In this document: piece by piece, positions 1-7,405 of the stretch | How positions within the stretch are numbered: position 1 is the first letter of the stretch | Layout: every line of letters begins with the position of its first letter | Assembly (NCBI GenBank): GCA_903927465.1 | Contig: CAIYMY010000121.1 | Span: 1-35,530 of the forward strand | DNA: 35,530 bases | Source: an uncultured Rhodospirillales bacterium | Lineage (GTDB): Bacteria; Pseudomonadota; Alphaproteobacteria; Acetobacterales; Acetobacteraceae | Direction: 5' to 3' | Notes under the pieces: model-generated | Database searches by the model: none | Told to the model about the DNA's origin: nothing | Seen by the model: the letters and a program-made list of their open reading frames with translations, nothing else | Position numbers and translations under genes: made by a program

Positions 1-647
1 ATGCGCCCTTCAGGGGTCATGCCCACAAGTTCGGGCAATACGGTTACCACGGGCTTGGCGCGCGCGGCGGCGAAGGCTTCCGCCACGCTTTCATGCCGGG
101 CAAGCTTGGTCAGGTTCATGCGTGTCGGGAACACCAGCTTCTTGGTGCCGGCAATGCCTTCCGCCAAAGCATCGGCAGGCCTGATCCAGACACTATCCAC
201 CGCTTCATGCCCATCATGCACCGCGGCCTGATCTTCCGGCGCGGCGGCCAGGAAGAAATGCGTGTCAAAACGCTTCGGCACTTCCACCGGCGTGATCCAA
301 TGCGCGAAATGCCCGAGTGTGGAGATCGCCGGCACCAGACGGCGCTCGGCAAGCATGGCGGCGAATTCGCCCTCGGCTTCCGGCGCCTGGCCAACTTCGG
401 CCAGCAAGACACCGCATTCTTCCCAGGTTTCACGAATGGCAGCGACGCGAAAGGCTGCGTGGGCGTCGCCTCCGCCAAGTGTCTTGTCAGCCGCTTCAAC
501 GCGCCCGCCGGGAAACACCAAGGCGCCAGAGGCGAAATCAATCTGGCGGTGGCGCACCACCATGAAAACTTCCATGCCACCTGGCCCATCACGCAGCAGC
601 ATGACAGAGGAAGCCGGGCGGGCGGGGGCGCTTGTGGTGTCACTCAT
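1..647 (-). CDS. Nudix hydrolase, 3' end outside window (partial)
   Basis: Reading the minus strand from the ATG at 647 gives an open frame that leaves the window without a stop, so the C terminus is missing. The protein begins MSDTTSAPARPASSVMLLRD and carries FPGGRVE followed, after an insertion of about 17 residues, by AAIRETWEECGVLL. This is the Nudix box (G-x5-E ... RE-x2-EE-x-G) in the extended form seen in the NUDT7/NUDT19-like group, whose members cleave diphosphate-linked substrates such as CoA derivatives. The substrate here cannot be told from sequence. No signal peptide or membrane segment is visible, so it should be cytoplasmic. It starts 46 bp after the ModE-like gene on the same strand and may be the last gene of the mod transcript, though a functional link to molybdenum is not evident. 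Family call is confident; substrate is not. Confidence 0.85.
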   Translation of the reverse strand, partial: MSDTTSAPARPASSVMLLRDGPGGMEVFMVVRHRQIDFASGALVFPGGRVEAADKTLGGGDAHAAFRVAAIRETWEECGVLLAEVGQAPEAEGEFAAMLAERRLVPAISTLGHFAHWITPVEVPKRFDTHFFLAAAPEDQAAVHDGHEAVDSVWIRPADALAEGIAGTKKLVFPTRMNLTKLARHESVAEAFAAARAKPVVTVLPELVGMTPEGR

Positions 648-693
648 AAGGCCATTGCAGCGCGCCCAGCGCTCCGCCGCAAGGTGGCCCGCT

Positions 694-1026
694 TCAACCT
701 TTTGCCAGGCGGCGCAAATGCGCGGCTGCGGCCCGGGTGGCGGCGGCTTCAATGTCACGAAAGCCCACCACCAGCGCCTCCCCCAGGCGGGTGAGCTTGG
801 CGCCCCCGCCCCCGGCGCCGCCGGTGATGCGCTCCACCACTGGGGAAGAAAAGGTCTGGTTCAGTTCCGCCACCAATTCCCAGGCCCGGCGATAGGACAT
901 GCCAAGCGACCGCGCGGCGGCGCTGATCGAACCAGCCTCGGCAATCGCTTCCAGTAGGGTGATCTTGCCGGGCCCGACGCGGCCATCGGCGAGATCAATG
1001 CGCAGCCAAAGCGCTGCTTCCGTCAT
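694..1026 (-). CDS. ModE-type winged helix-turn-helix regulator (DNA-binding domain only)
   Basis: This 110-residue protein matches the N-terminal DNA-binding domain of ModE/LysR-type regulators: ITLLEAIAEAGSISAAAR is the helix-turn-helix core, followed by SYRRAWELVAELNQ (recognition helix) and a wing with the Gly-rich stretch ERITGGAGGGGAKLT. E. coli ModE is about 260 residues and binds molybdate through C-terminal Mop/TOBE domains; none is present here. Its start codon overlaps the modC stop (ATGA), so it is translationally coupled to the transporter genes. The expected role is repression of modABC when molybdenum is plentiful, acting at the palindrome in front of modA, but how a protein without Mop domains senses molybdate is open. 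Short ModE_N-only proteins beside modABC are known in alphaproteobacteria. Confidence 0.85.
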   Translation of the reverse strand: MTEAALWLRIDLADGRVGPGKITLLEAIAEAGSISAAARSLGMSYRRAWELVAELNQTFSSPVVERITGGAGGGGAKLTRLGEALVVGFRDIEAAATRAAAAHLRRLAKG

Positions 1027-2123
1027 GGCCGGGGCATCACATGCAGCGCATCACGCAGCAGGGAAACGCTGCAGGCCTCACCCACTGCCAGGCCATTGCG
1101 CTGCGCGGCATGGCGCGGCAGGGCGAAGGTCAATTGCCTTCCCTCCGGGTCGCCCACATCCAGGGTCACGCGCATTTCCTCGCCCATCGACAGCAGCGCA
1201 ATGATGGTGCCGGAAACCGGGTTCTCTCTTTCGCCAGCCGAAGGCCGGCCTCGGCGATGCAGCACCACCCCGCCCGCACCAATCAGCCAATCCACGGCGG
1301 TGCCAGGCGGCAGGCTTGGCATGGGGGCGGCTTCCAGCATTTGGTCACCCCAGCGGAGTCGCGTGAGGCCATCCTCATGCGCCAGGATCACACCGGTAAA
1401 AAGATTGCGCAGATCAAGCAGCCGCGCGACCTCGGCCGAGGCCGGGCGGGCCAGCATTTCTGCGGGCGGCGCGGTTTGCAGTCCCCTGCCCCGATGCAGC
1501 AACAGCATGCGGTCCGCGAGGGACGCGGCCTCATCCAAATCATGCGTCACCAGGATGATTGGGATGGAAAGCCCCTGGCGTAGATTGGCCAATTCCACCT
1601 GCAAGCGCCGGCGCGTGGCGCGGTCCACGGCGCTGAAGGGTTCATCCAGCAGCAGCACAGCAGGGTCGCGCGCCAAAGCCCGCGCCACCGCAACGCGCTG
1701 CTGCTGCCCGCCGGAAAGCTCCGCCGGGCGGCGTTGTTCAAGCCCGGCCAGATGGACGCGCGCCAGAAGGGCGGCGGCGCGGGGGGCACGCTCGGCACCA
1801 GGCAAATGCCCCATAGCGGCCATGACATTGGCCAACGCAGTCATATGCGGAAACAGCGCGTAATCCTGAAACACTAGCCCCACGCGGCGACGATGTGCTG
1901 GCATGTCAAGCGCGCGGCTTGTGTCGAGCCACGCCTCACCGTCGCAGATCACATGGCCGCTTTCGGGATGATGCAGCCCGGCAATGGCGCGCAGCGTGGT
2001 GGATTTGCCCGCACCGGACGGGCCGATGATGGCCAGCAACTCCCCTGGCGCGCAATCGAGCGCGAGGTCAAGCGCGATCGGCGCTGTGGCCTTCAGGCGC
2101 AGGCTAAGGCCCGGATCAGCCAT
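1023..2123 (-). CDS. modC: Molybdate ABC transporter, ATP-binding protein ModC
   Basis: ATPase of the ModABC importer, acting on the cytoplasmic face of the inner membrane. The 366 residues contain Walker A GPSGAGKS (34-41), Q-loop Gln86 in VFQDYALFPH, ABC signature LSGGQQQRVAVARAL (136-150), Walker B VLLLDEPF (156-163) and H-loop His194 in VTHDLDEA. The C-terminal ~130 residues form the TOBE/Mop-like domain typical of ModC, which binds oxyanion in this family. The start overlaps the end of modB by 8 bp and the stop overlaps the ModE-like start, so the four genes form one tight operon. Length and domain order are normal. Sulfate or putrescine importers have similar ATPases, but the neighbours ModA, ModB and a ModE-type regulator decide for molybdate (possibly tungstate). 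Confidence 0.95.
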   Translation of the reverse strand: MADPGLSLRLKATAPIALDLALDCAPGELLAIIGPSGAGKSTTLRAIAGLHHPESGHVICDGEAWLDTSRALDMPAHRRRVGLVFQDYALFPHMTALANVMAAMGHLPGAERAPRAAALLARVHLAGLEQRRPAELSGGQQQRVAVARALARDPAVLLLDEPFSAVDRATRRRLQVELANLRQGLSIPIILVTHDLDEAASLADRMLLLHRGRGLQTAPPAEMLARPASAEVARLLDLRNLFTGVILAHEDGLTRLRWGDQMLEAAPMPSLPPGTAVDWLIGAGGVVLHRRGRPSAGERENPVSGTIIALLSMGEEMRVTLDVGDPEGRQLTFALPRHAAQRNGLAVGEACSVSLLRDALHVMPRP

Positions 2124-2787
2124 GGCCGCGGCGCCCGATTCCGCGCGTCAAGCGCTGCACCAGCAGCAGCGCCACCAGACAGATCACGAGTAGCAGGGCA
2201 GACATGCTGGCCGCAGCGGCATCGTCAAAAGCCTGCACGCGATCATAAATGGCGATGGCAGCGGTGCGGGTTTCGCCCGGGATGGCGCCGCCCACCATGA
2301 GCACCACGCCGAATTCGCCGAGCGTATGGGCGAAGGTGAGCACAATGGCCGTCGCAATGCCGGGCCAGGCGAGCGGCAATTCGACGCGCCGGAACACTGC
2401 CCAGGGGGTCATACCGGAAGTAGCCCCCGCTTCGCGCAGATTGGGCGGAATGGCGCCAAAGGCGTTCTGGATTGGCTGTACGGCGAAGGGAATATTCGCA
2501 ATGGCACTCGCCAACAGCAGCCCTTCGAAGGAAAAGGCCAGGGTCCGACCGAATATCGCCTGGAAGGCGCCGCCGAACCAGGTGCCGGCGCCGAAGGCGG
2601 TCAGCAGGTAAAAGCCAAGCACGGTGGGCGGCAGCACCAGCGGCAGCGCCACTACCGCCTCAATCACACCCCGCCCAGCAAAACGCCGCAGCGCCAAATG
2701 CCGCCCGAGCCAAAGCGCAAAGGGCAGCAGGATCACCACTGTGCTGAGGCCAAGCCAAAGCGAAAGGCGAAGGGCGGGCCAATCCAT
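2116..2787 (-). CDS. modB: Molybdate ABC transporter, permease ModB
   Basis: Inner-membrane channel subunit of the molybdate importer. The 223 residues hold about five to six hydrophobic segments, starting with LWLGLSTVVILLPFALWLG. The conserved permease motif that docks the ATPase (EAA loop) is visible as LREAGATSGMTPWAVFRRVELPLAWPG. The segment ALPLVLPPTVLGFYLL is characteristic of ModB/CysT-type permeases. Length matches the family. It begins 3 bp after the modA stop and overlaps modC by 8 bp, consistent with co-translation and a 1:1 subunit supply. Confidence 0.95.
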   Translation of the reverse strand: MDWPALRLSLWLGLSTVVILLPFALWLGRHLALRRFAGRGVIEAVVALPLVLPPTVLGFYLLTAFGAGTWFGGAFQAIFGRTLAFSFEGLLLASAIANIPFAVQPIQNAFGAIPPNLREAGATSGMTPWAVFRRVELPLAWPGIATAIVLTFAHTLGEFGVVLMVGGAIPGETRTAAIAIYDRVQAFDDAAAASMSALLLVICLVALLLVQRLTRGIGRRGHG

Positions 2788-2790
2788 CCG

Positions 2791-3558
2791 TCAAGGTGCC
2801 TCTAAGCCATGCCGCGCGAAGACCGCCGCCGCCGGGGGGGAAAGCAACCAAGCCTGCACGCGGACCGCCGCATCGCTGGCGGGCTTGGTCAATGCCAAGC
2901 GATGGCGCAGCGGCCCGTGCAGCACATCAGGCACCAGGCTAAAATCGCCGCGCGCCTTGAGCGCTGGGGAAAGCACGAGAGAGAGCGCGATCAAACCACC
3001 AGTCGCCCCTTCCATCATGGCGAATTGTGCCGCCTGGGCGATGTTTTCGCCAAAAACCAAGCGTGGGCGCAGCGCCTCCCACAGGCCCAGCCGGCGCAGG
3101 GCTTCCTCGGCGGCGCGGCCATAGGGGGCGATTTCTGGATTAGCGATGGCAAAGCGCTGCACGCGCCCTGCCGCCAATAAGGGGCGCAGCGCTTCCAGCC
3201 CGGCGGCGGGATCAAGTGCCGAGCCACGCACCGCAAACAGCGCCAACCTGCCCACCGCAAAGACATGGCCCGCATCGCGCAACTGTCCCGCTTCGGCGAG
3301 TTTCTGGATGCTGATCTCATCCGCCGCCAGCAGCATCTCAAAAGGTGCGCCTTGCGCGATCTGGCGCGCCAGATTGGCGCTGGCACCATAGGCGAAGCGC
3401 GGCGCGATCCCGGTTTCTGCCGCTATCAACGCTGCCGCCTCCTGCAGCGCCGGCTGCAAGCTGGCGGCAGCGGCGATCAGCGGCGTTGGGCCTGCGGCGA
3501 CCTGCCCGCCAAGCCAGGGGGCTGAACCGAAAGCCATAAGCAAGACGCGGCGGAACAT
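2791..3558 (-). CDS. modA: Molybdate ABC transporter, periplasmic binding protein ModA
   Basis: Periplasmic substrate-binding protein that hands molybdate to ModBC. The 255 residues open with a signal peptide (about 22 residues, hydrophobic VLLMAFGSAPWLGGQVAA). The mature part starts LIAAAASLQPALQEAAALI, which matches the ModA signature 'AAASL..a..e...F'. GASANLARQIAQGAPFEML follows and contains the oxyanion-contacting Ser/Ala segment. The C-terminal half (AIANPEIAPYGRAAEEALRRLG) is also typical. The start is fixed by a GAAGGA ribosome binding site 6-11 bp upstream. It is the first gene of the operon; the promoter and a strong palindrome lie immediately upstream. Confidence 0.93.
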   Translation of the reverse strand: MFRRVLLMAFGSAPWLGGQVAAGPTPLIAAAASLQPALQEAAALIAAETGIAPRFAYGASANLARQIAQGAPFEMLLAADEISIQKLAEAGQLRDAGHVFAVGRLALFAVRGSALDPAAGLEALRPLLAAGRVQRFAIANPEIAPYGRAAEEALRRLGLWEALRPRLVFGENIAQAAQFAMMEGATGGLIALSLVLSPALKARGDFSLVPDVLHGPLRHRLALTKPASDAAVRVQAWLLSPPAAAVFARHGLEAP

Positions 3559-3564
3559 GCGAAT

Positions 3565-3597
3565 CCTTCGTTATTCCCGATTGGGTATAGCCGAAGG
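3565..3597. promoter_or_regulatory. Palindrome over modA -10 box and RBS, candidate ModE operator
   Basis: An interrupted palindrome: CCTTCG, then TAT and CCC, a 4-base centre GATT, then GGG, ATA and CGAAGG, with one mismatch and one extra base between blocks. Read on the minus strand it contains CG-N2-TATA ... AATA-A-CG, resembling the half sites of ModE boxes (CG-TATA ... TATA-CG), although not a strict match. It covers the predicted modA -10 hexamer and its proximal arm contains the modA ribosome binding site, so occupancy would block transcription. The assignment to ModE is inference from position and partial motif similarity. Confidence 0.6.
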
Positions 3598-3613
3598 GAA
3601 ATGCGCTTCACAA
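3584..3613 (-). promoter_or_regulatory. Predicted sigma-70-type promoter of modA
   Basis: On the minus strand, TTGTGA (-35, at 3608-3613) is separated by 18 bp from TATACC (-10, at 3584-3589). Each hexamer matches the consensus at four of six positions. Transcription would begin near 3577, inside the palindrome, leaving a leader of about 20 nt before the modA start. Confidence 0.45.
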
Positions 3614-3657
3614 GACTGCCGACAAAAATTCGTACGCGCATTTTCCAAATATAAATC

Positions 3658-3669
3658 TTGCCCGGGCAA
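3658..3669. promoter_or_regulatory. Perfect 12-bp palindrome upstream of the RTX transcription unit
   Basis: TTGCCCGGGCAA is a perfect palindrome 22 bp before the start codon of the small coupled gene and just after an AT-rich stretch containing TATAAA. Its position fits a binding site for a dimeric regulator, but no regulator is identified and chance occurrence cannot be excluded. Confidence 0.3.
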
Positions 3670-3691
3670 TAAAGCGGAAGAGGAGCAATAA

Positions 3692-3850
3692 ATGTTCACT
3701 TCCCAAGAAATTCTTTTGCCTGAAGAAGTTTTTTTTGCCTCACCTTCGCCGGAGGATTTCAACGTATCATACATTATTACTAATAAAGTATTTATGTCTG
3801 GCGCTGCTGAAGAAGCACCATCGGCGAAGGTTGCAGAGGCATTCCCATGA
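3692..3850 (+). CDS. Small 52-residue protein translationally coupled to the RTX gene
   Basis: An ATG preceded by AGGAG with 6-bp spacing opens a 52-codon frame, whose product starts MFTSQEILLPEEVFFASPSP and ends SAKVAEAFP. Its TGA stop overlaps the ATG of the RTX gene in the arrangement ATGA. The ribosome binding site here is better than most in the window, and the stop/start overlap is the usual sign of translational coupling. The product is acidic in its first half and Ala-rich at the end, with no signal peptide, membrane segment or cysteine. I do not recognise a family. It could be a leader that controls RTX translation or a small partner such as a secretion helper; both are guesses. Its coding DNA is more AT-rich than the genes around it. 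Confidence 0.6.
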   Translation: MFTSQEILLPEEVFFASPSPEDFNVSYIITNKVFMSGAAEEAPSAKVAEAFP

Positions 3851-6381
3851 GTGGCTCCGCCCTACCGATAGGTACGGATGGTAATGATTTCCTCTCCGCG
3901 CCAGGCATCACGGATGATAGTCTTTTTGGGCAGGCAGGGAATGATACGCTGCTTGGCTTTGGCGGTGTGGATCAGCTTTCAGGTGGCGCGGGAAACGACT
4001 ACCTCGATGGCGGCGATCTGGCCGATATCCTGCAAGGTGATGCGGGTGATGACACGCTGCTTGGCGGTAATGGCCTAGATTTTCTTTTTGCCGATAGCCC
4101 AACCGACACCACCGGCGACAATGCCGCTTCACGCAATCTGTTGCGCGGAGAAGCGGGGGTTGATGTTCTGCTCGGCGCAATTGGGCGTGACACGCTTGAT
4201 GGTGGCGATGGCCAGGATGTCTTGAGTGGCGGCGGCGGCGCGGATTGGCTGCTTGGCGGCAATGATGCCGATAGTTTCCTGATTGATTTTTCGATAGATT
4301 CCTCTTTCACCAGTAATTTCCTGGCTGCAGATACTATCGCCGATTTCTCCCGCACGCAGGGGGATGCCATTTCCTTCGGCCTCAGCAATGGTGTGCTGCA
4401 GGGCGCCTTGGGACCGGCACCGCTGATCTGGCGCGGCGCATTGCAGACCAGTGGCGGGCCTCTTCCAGGGCTTGCGCTGCCCGGCGCTGAGTTGGGCTTG
4501 GGCTATCTGCAAGCCTGGTACATTCCGGCAGCAAGCACGGATACAATGCCGGGCGGATGGATCACCATTGATCTCGACCAGGACGATGTACTTAGCACCT
4601 CCGATCCTTTGATCCGCCTGGTGACATCAACATTTGCGCCAGAAAGTATCTATTCCTGGGTGGTTGCGGGCAGCTTCGCCGGCATGGCCGGCACGGCGAA
4701 TGACGATGCCATTTCGGCCATTTCATCGGGGTCAAGATTATTCGGCCTGGGCGGCGCCGATCTGCTGCTTGGTGAGGCCGCCGCAGATTGGCTCTCTGGC
4801 GGGGCTGGCGCTGACACGCTTTCCGGTCTTGGCGCCGCGGATCAGCTTTGGGGAGGTGCCGGGGATGATTGGCTATATGGCGGAAATGGCGATGATGCCC
4901 TTTACGCCGATGGCCCGACACTTGATGACGTGGATGCTCCGGACGCAGCAAATCTGCTGGATGGTGATGCCGGGAATGATTCCCTCTTTGGCGGGGCTGG
5001 TTTGGATCGGCTGCTGGGCGGCAATGATGCCGACTTCCTTTATGGCTCCGATGGCGCCGATGTGTTGGATGGCGGCGCAGGGAATGACTGGCTGATCGGC
5101 GGCGATGGTGGCGATAGCCTGGTCGGCGGCACTGGGACCGACACGCTTGATGGCGGCGGCGGCGATGATCGCCTTCTGCTGCAAGACGCCACGGATTGGC
5201 TGGATGGTGGTGATGGGTATGACTGGCTCATTCTCTCTACAGGGCTTTCCATTGATCTCGGGCTGACCGAAAATCAGGTCGCCAATGGCGCCTGGATTGC
5301 GGGTTTCGAAGCCGTGGATGCCAGGAATGCCGGCGCCGCCATGACAATACTTGGCGGCTATGAGGCGAATTACATTTTTGGCGGTTCGGGCAGCGATAGC
5401 CTGACCGGCAATGACGGCGATGATTATCTGCAAGGCGGCGCGGGCAACGACACAATGGCCGGTGGCCTTGGGCAGAATATTCTTGAAGCTGGGCTCGGCA
5501 ATGATGTCTTCCTGGTGGAAAGCACGGATGACCTGCTGGTGGAAAATGCAGGGCAAGGTGCCGATACCGTCTACGCCAGCATTGACTTCTATCTGCCTTC
5601 CGAAATCGAGACGCTTGTCCTTTCATCCACCGTTTCCGCGCTACGCGGCATCGGGAATGAGGGAGATAACCTTCTGATCGGCAATGCGCTGGGCAATGAG
5701 CTTTCAGGTGGGGGGGGCAATGACACCGTCCAGGGCGGGGTGGGTGATGACACGCTGCAAGGCGATGCCGGGGATGATCTTCTGATCGGCGGCGAGGGGA
5801 CAGGCGATTTGGTCAGCTATGCCAGCTTGTCCGAATTCGGCCAGAACGTCGTGGTCAACCTGACCAGTTCGTGGGCGACGGGCGCCGCAGGCAGCGATTT
5901 CTTGCAAGGTATCGAGCATGTGCTGACCGGTGCTGGCGATGACCAGCTTTTTGGCAATGCCGCCGCGAACTACCTCTCAGCCGGATCGGGTAGGGATGAG
6001 CTGCGGGGCGAAACCGGCGCTGACACTCTGGATGGCGGCGAAGGGGATGACACGCTCTATGGCGGCGAAGGCGCCGATTCCATGGCGGGCAGCACCGGAA
6101 ATGACCTCTATTCTCAGATCGACTCGCAGGACCTGATCGTTGAATTCCCCGGAGGCGGTCAAGATACCATCATCACTTCAGCCAATATCACCATGCCGGC
6201 CGATGTTGAGGTGCTGCTCATTGCCGAAGGCGTAAGCGGCCTTACTCTTGTTGCCGGGCCAACCGGGGTAATGATGGTCGGCAATGGCCTCAGCCAAAAC
6301 TTCCAGGGTGGCGCGGGGGATGACGTGATCCTTGCAGGCGGTGGTAGTCTCGCCGATATACTGACGCTCTTCAACATTTGA
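3847..6381 (+). CDS. RTX (hemolysin-type calcium-binding repeat) protein
   Basis: An 844-residue acidic protein made largely of glycine/aspartate nonapeptides of the GGxGxDxLx type, for example GGAGNDYLD and GGEGDDTLY. They occur in blocks at about residues 10-150 and 285-460 and in shorter groups to the end. In RTX proteins such repeats bind calcium and fold as a beta-roll after export. A non-repeat segment at about 150-280 includes DTIADFSRTQGDAISF, a common companion of RTX blocks, and two later stretches contain the YASL...VVVNL...GIEHVLTGAGDD type element. No catalytic domain is recognisable and there is no N-terminal signal peptide. The last residues, DDVIL..GGGSLADILTLFNI, are shared in pattern with the second RTX protein and probably form the type I secretion signal. 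A GAGG ribosome binding site lies 7 bp upstream inside the coupled small gene. No HlyB/HlyD/TolC-like genes are in the window. Confidence 0.9.
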   Translation: MSGSALPIGTDGNDFLSAPGITDDSLFGQAGNDTLLGFGGVDQLSGGAGNDYLDGGDLADILQGDAGDDTLLGGNGLDFLFADSPTDTTGDNAASRNLLRGEAGVDVLLGAIGRDTLDGGDGQDVLSGGGGADWLLGGNDADSFLIDFSIDSSFTSNFLAADTIADFSRTQGDAISFGLSNGVLQGALGPAPLIWRGALQTSGGPLPGLALPGAELGLGYLQAWYIPAASTDTMPGGWITIDLDQDDVLSTSDPLIRLVTSTFAPESIYSWVVAGSFAGMAGTANDDAISAISSGSRLFGLGGADLLLGEAAADWLSGGAGADTLSGLGAADQLWGGAGDDWLYGGNGDDALYADGPTLDDVDAPDAANLLDGDAGNDSLFGGAGLDRLLGGNDADFLYGSDGADVLDGGAGNDWLIGGDGGDSLVGGTGTDTLDGGGGDDRLLLQDATDWLDGGDGYDWLILSTGLSIDLGLTENQVANGAWIAGFEAVDARNAGAAMTILGGYEANYIFGGSGSDSLTGNDGDDYLQGGAGNDTMAGGLGQNILEAGLGNDVFLVESTDDLLVENAGQGADTVYASIDFYLPSEIETLVLSSTVSALRGIGNEGDNLLIGNALGNELSGGGGNDTVQGGVGDDTLQGDAGDDLLIGGEGTGDLVSYASLSEFGQNVVVNLTSSWATGAAGSDFLQGIEHVLTGAGDDQLFGNAAANYLSAGSGRDELRGETGADTLDGGEGDDTLYGGEGADSMAGSTGNDLYSQIDSQDLIVEFPGGGQDTIITSANITMPADVEVLLIAEGVSGLTLVAGPTGVMMVGNGLSQNFQGGAGDDVILAGGGSLADILTLFNI

Positions 6382-6385
6382 CTCT

Positions 6386-6398
6386 GGCCCTGCGGGCC
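6386..6398 (+). terminator. Weak hairpin after the RTX gene
   Basis: GGCCC-TGC-GGGCC lies 4 bp after the RTX stop codon. It has a perfect 5-bp stem but no T-run follows, so readthrough into msrA, 24 bp further on, is likely. Confidence 0.3.
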
Positions 6399-6422
6399 TG
6401 GGTCTAGGAAGGCTGGTCAGTG

Positions 6423-6965
6423 ATGGAAAAGGTGACGCTTGGCGGTGGGTGTTTCTGGTGCCTGGAGGCCGTGTTCCTCGGCATGAAGGGCATCAACACC
6501 GTGACTTCCGGCTATGCGGGTGGGCATGTCGCCAATCCTTCTTATGAGGAGGTTTGCGCCAAGCGTACCGGCCATGCCGAGGTTGTGCAGGTCAGCTATG
6601 ATCCAGCCATTGTATCCTTTCCGGACCTGCTGAGGGTCTTTTTTGCCATCCACGACCCCACCACTAAGGACCGGCAAGGCGCCGACGTAGGGCCGCAATA
6701 CCGCAGCATCATTCTGACGCATGACGCCACGCAGGACACCGTCGCGCGGGAAGTTATTGCGGAACTCACTGCGGCGCGGCTTTGGGGCAACCCGATCGTG
6801 ACCGAGATTTTGCCGCTGACCCAATTCTGGCCGGCTGAACCCGAGCATCACAATTACTTCGCGCGCAACCCCTGGTCGGGCTATTGTCAGGCCGTTGTGG
6901 CACCCAAAGTCGTGAAATTCAGGAAGAATTTTGCGGACTTGCTGAAATCCAACCAGGGGGCATGA
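6423..6965 (+). CDS. msrA: Peptide-methionine (S)-S-oxide reductase MsrA
   Basis: Reduces the S epimer of methionine sulfoxide in free and protein-bound methionine using thioredoxin. The 180 residues start [15 protein letters not shown], with the catalytic cysteine in [22 protein letters not shown] and [12 protein letters not shown] are the canonical MsrA substrate-pocket segments. [22 protein letters not shown] at the C terminus carries a further Cys suited to act as resolving cysteine. A GTG three bases upstream is an alternative start; AGGAAGG lies 7 bp before the GTG and 10 bp before the ATG. No signal peptide is present, so it acts in the cytoplasm. It is the first of five tightly packed genes, with its stop overlapping the msrB start. 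Confidence 0.95.
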   Translation: MEKVTLGGGCFWCLEAVFLGMKGINTVTSGYAGGHVANPSYEEVCAKRTGHAEVVQVSYDPAIVSFPDLLRVFFAIHDPTTKDRQGADVGPQYRSIILTHDATQDTVAREVIAELTAARLWGNPIVTEILPLTQFWPAEPEHHNYFARNPWSGYCQAVVAPKVVKFRKNFADLLKSNQGA

Positions 6966-7405
6966 GTGGCATGGTATTTTTCAAGCAAAACAAGCCGCAA
7001 GATGAGGTCTTTCCGATCCAGAAGACCGAAAGCGAATGGCGCGCGGCCCTTTCCCCCGAAGCTTTTCGCGTCTTGCGCCAGCACGGCACCGAAAGGCCCG
7101 GCACATCGGCGCTGAATGCGGAAAAGCGGGCCGGGCGCTTCCTTTGTGGCGGCTGCGGTACCCCGCTTTTTGATGCGACGACAAAGTATGAAAGCGGCAC
7201 TGGCTGGCCTTCCTTCTATGCCCCTTTGGAAGGCGCCGTGGCCACCCATGTTGATCGTTCGCTTTTCATGGTGCGGACAGAAGTGCATTGCGCCCAGTGC
7301 GGCGGCCATCTTGGCCATGCCTTTCCCGATGGGCCGCCGCCCACGGGCCAGCGCTATTGCATGAACGGCATTGCCATGACCTTTGAACCCGCGGCCGCAT
7401 CGTGA
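6962..7405 (+). CDS. msrB: Peptide-methionine (R)-S-oxide reductase MsrB
   Basis: Complements MsrA by reducing the R epimer of methionine sulfoxide. The start is the ATG overlapping the msrA TGA (ATGA), giving 147 residues, the usual MsrB size. Two CxxC pairs for structural zinc are present in [11 protein letters not shown] and [26 protein letters not shown] is the family substrate-binding signature. The catalytic cysteine lies in [11 protein letters not shown], where most MsrBs have RYCIN. The catalytic machinery looks complete. The following gene starts at a GTG overlapping its stop, so translation is coupled on both sides. Confidence 0.95.
   Translation: MSGMVFFKQNKPQDEVFPIQKTESEWRAALSPEAFRVLRQHGTERPGTSALNAEKRAGRFLCGGCGTPLFDATTKYESGTGWPSFYAPLEGAVATHVDRSLFMVRTEVHCAQCGGHLGHAFPDGPPPTGQRYCMNGIAMTFEPAAAS

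Noticed and set aside
3571-3774. 67-codon minus-strand frame between modA and the RTX region
   Set aside because: It runs through the modA promoter and palindrome, has no ribosome binding site and opposes the better-supported 52-codon gene.
3742-3831. Inverted repeat ACCTTCGCCG ... CGGCGAAGGT upstream of the RTX gene
   Set aside because: The arms are 70 bp apart and both lie within the small coding frame; a distant hairpin or looping site is possible but unsupported.
3794-3850. An 18-codon leader starting at an internal ATG before the RTX gene
   Set aside because: It is the 3' part of the 52-codon gene, whose upstream ATG has a far stronger ribosome binding site.
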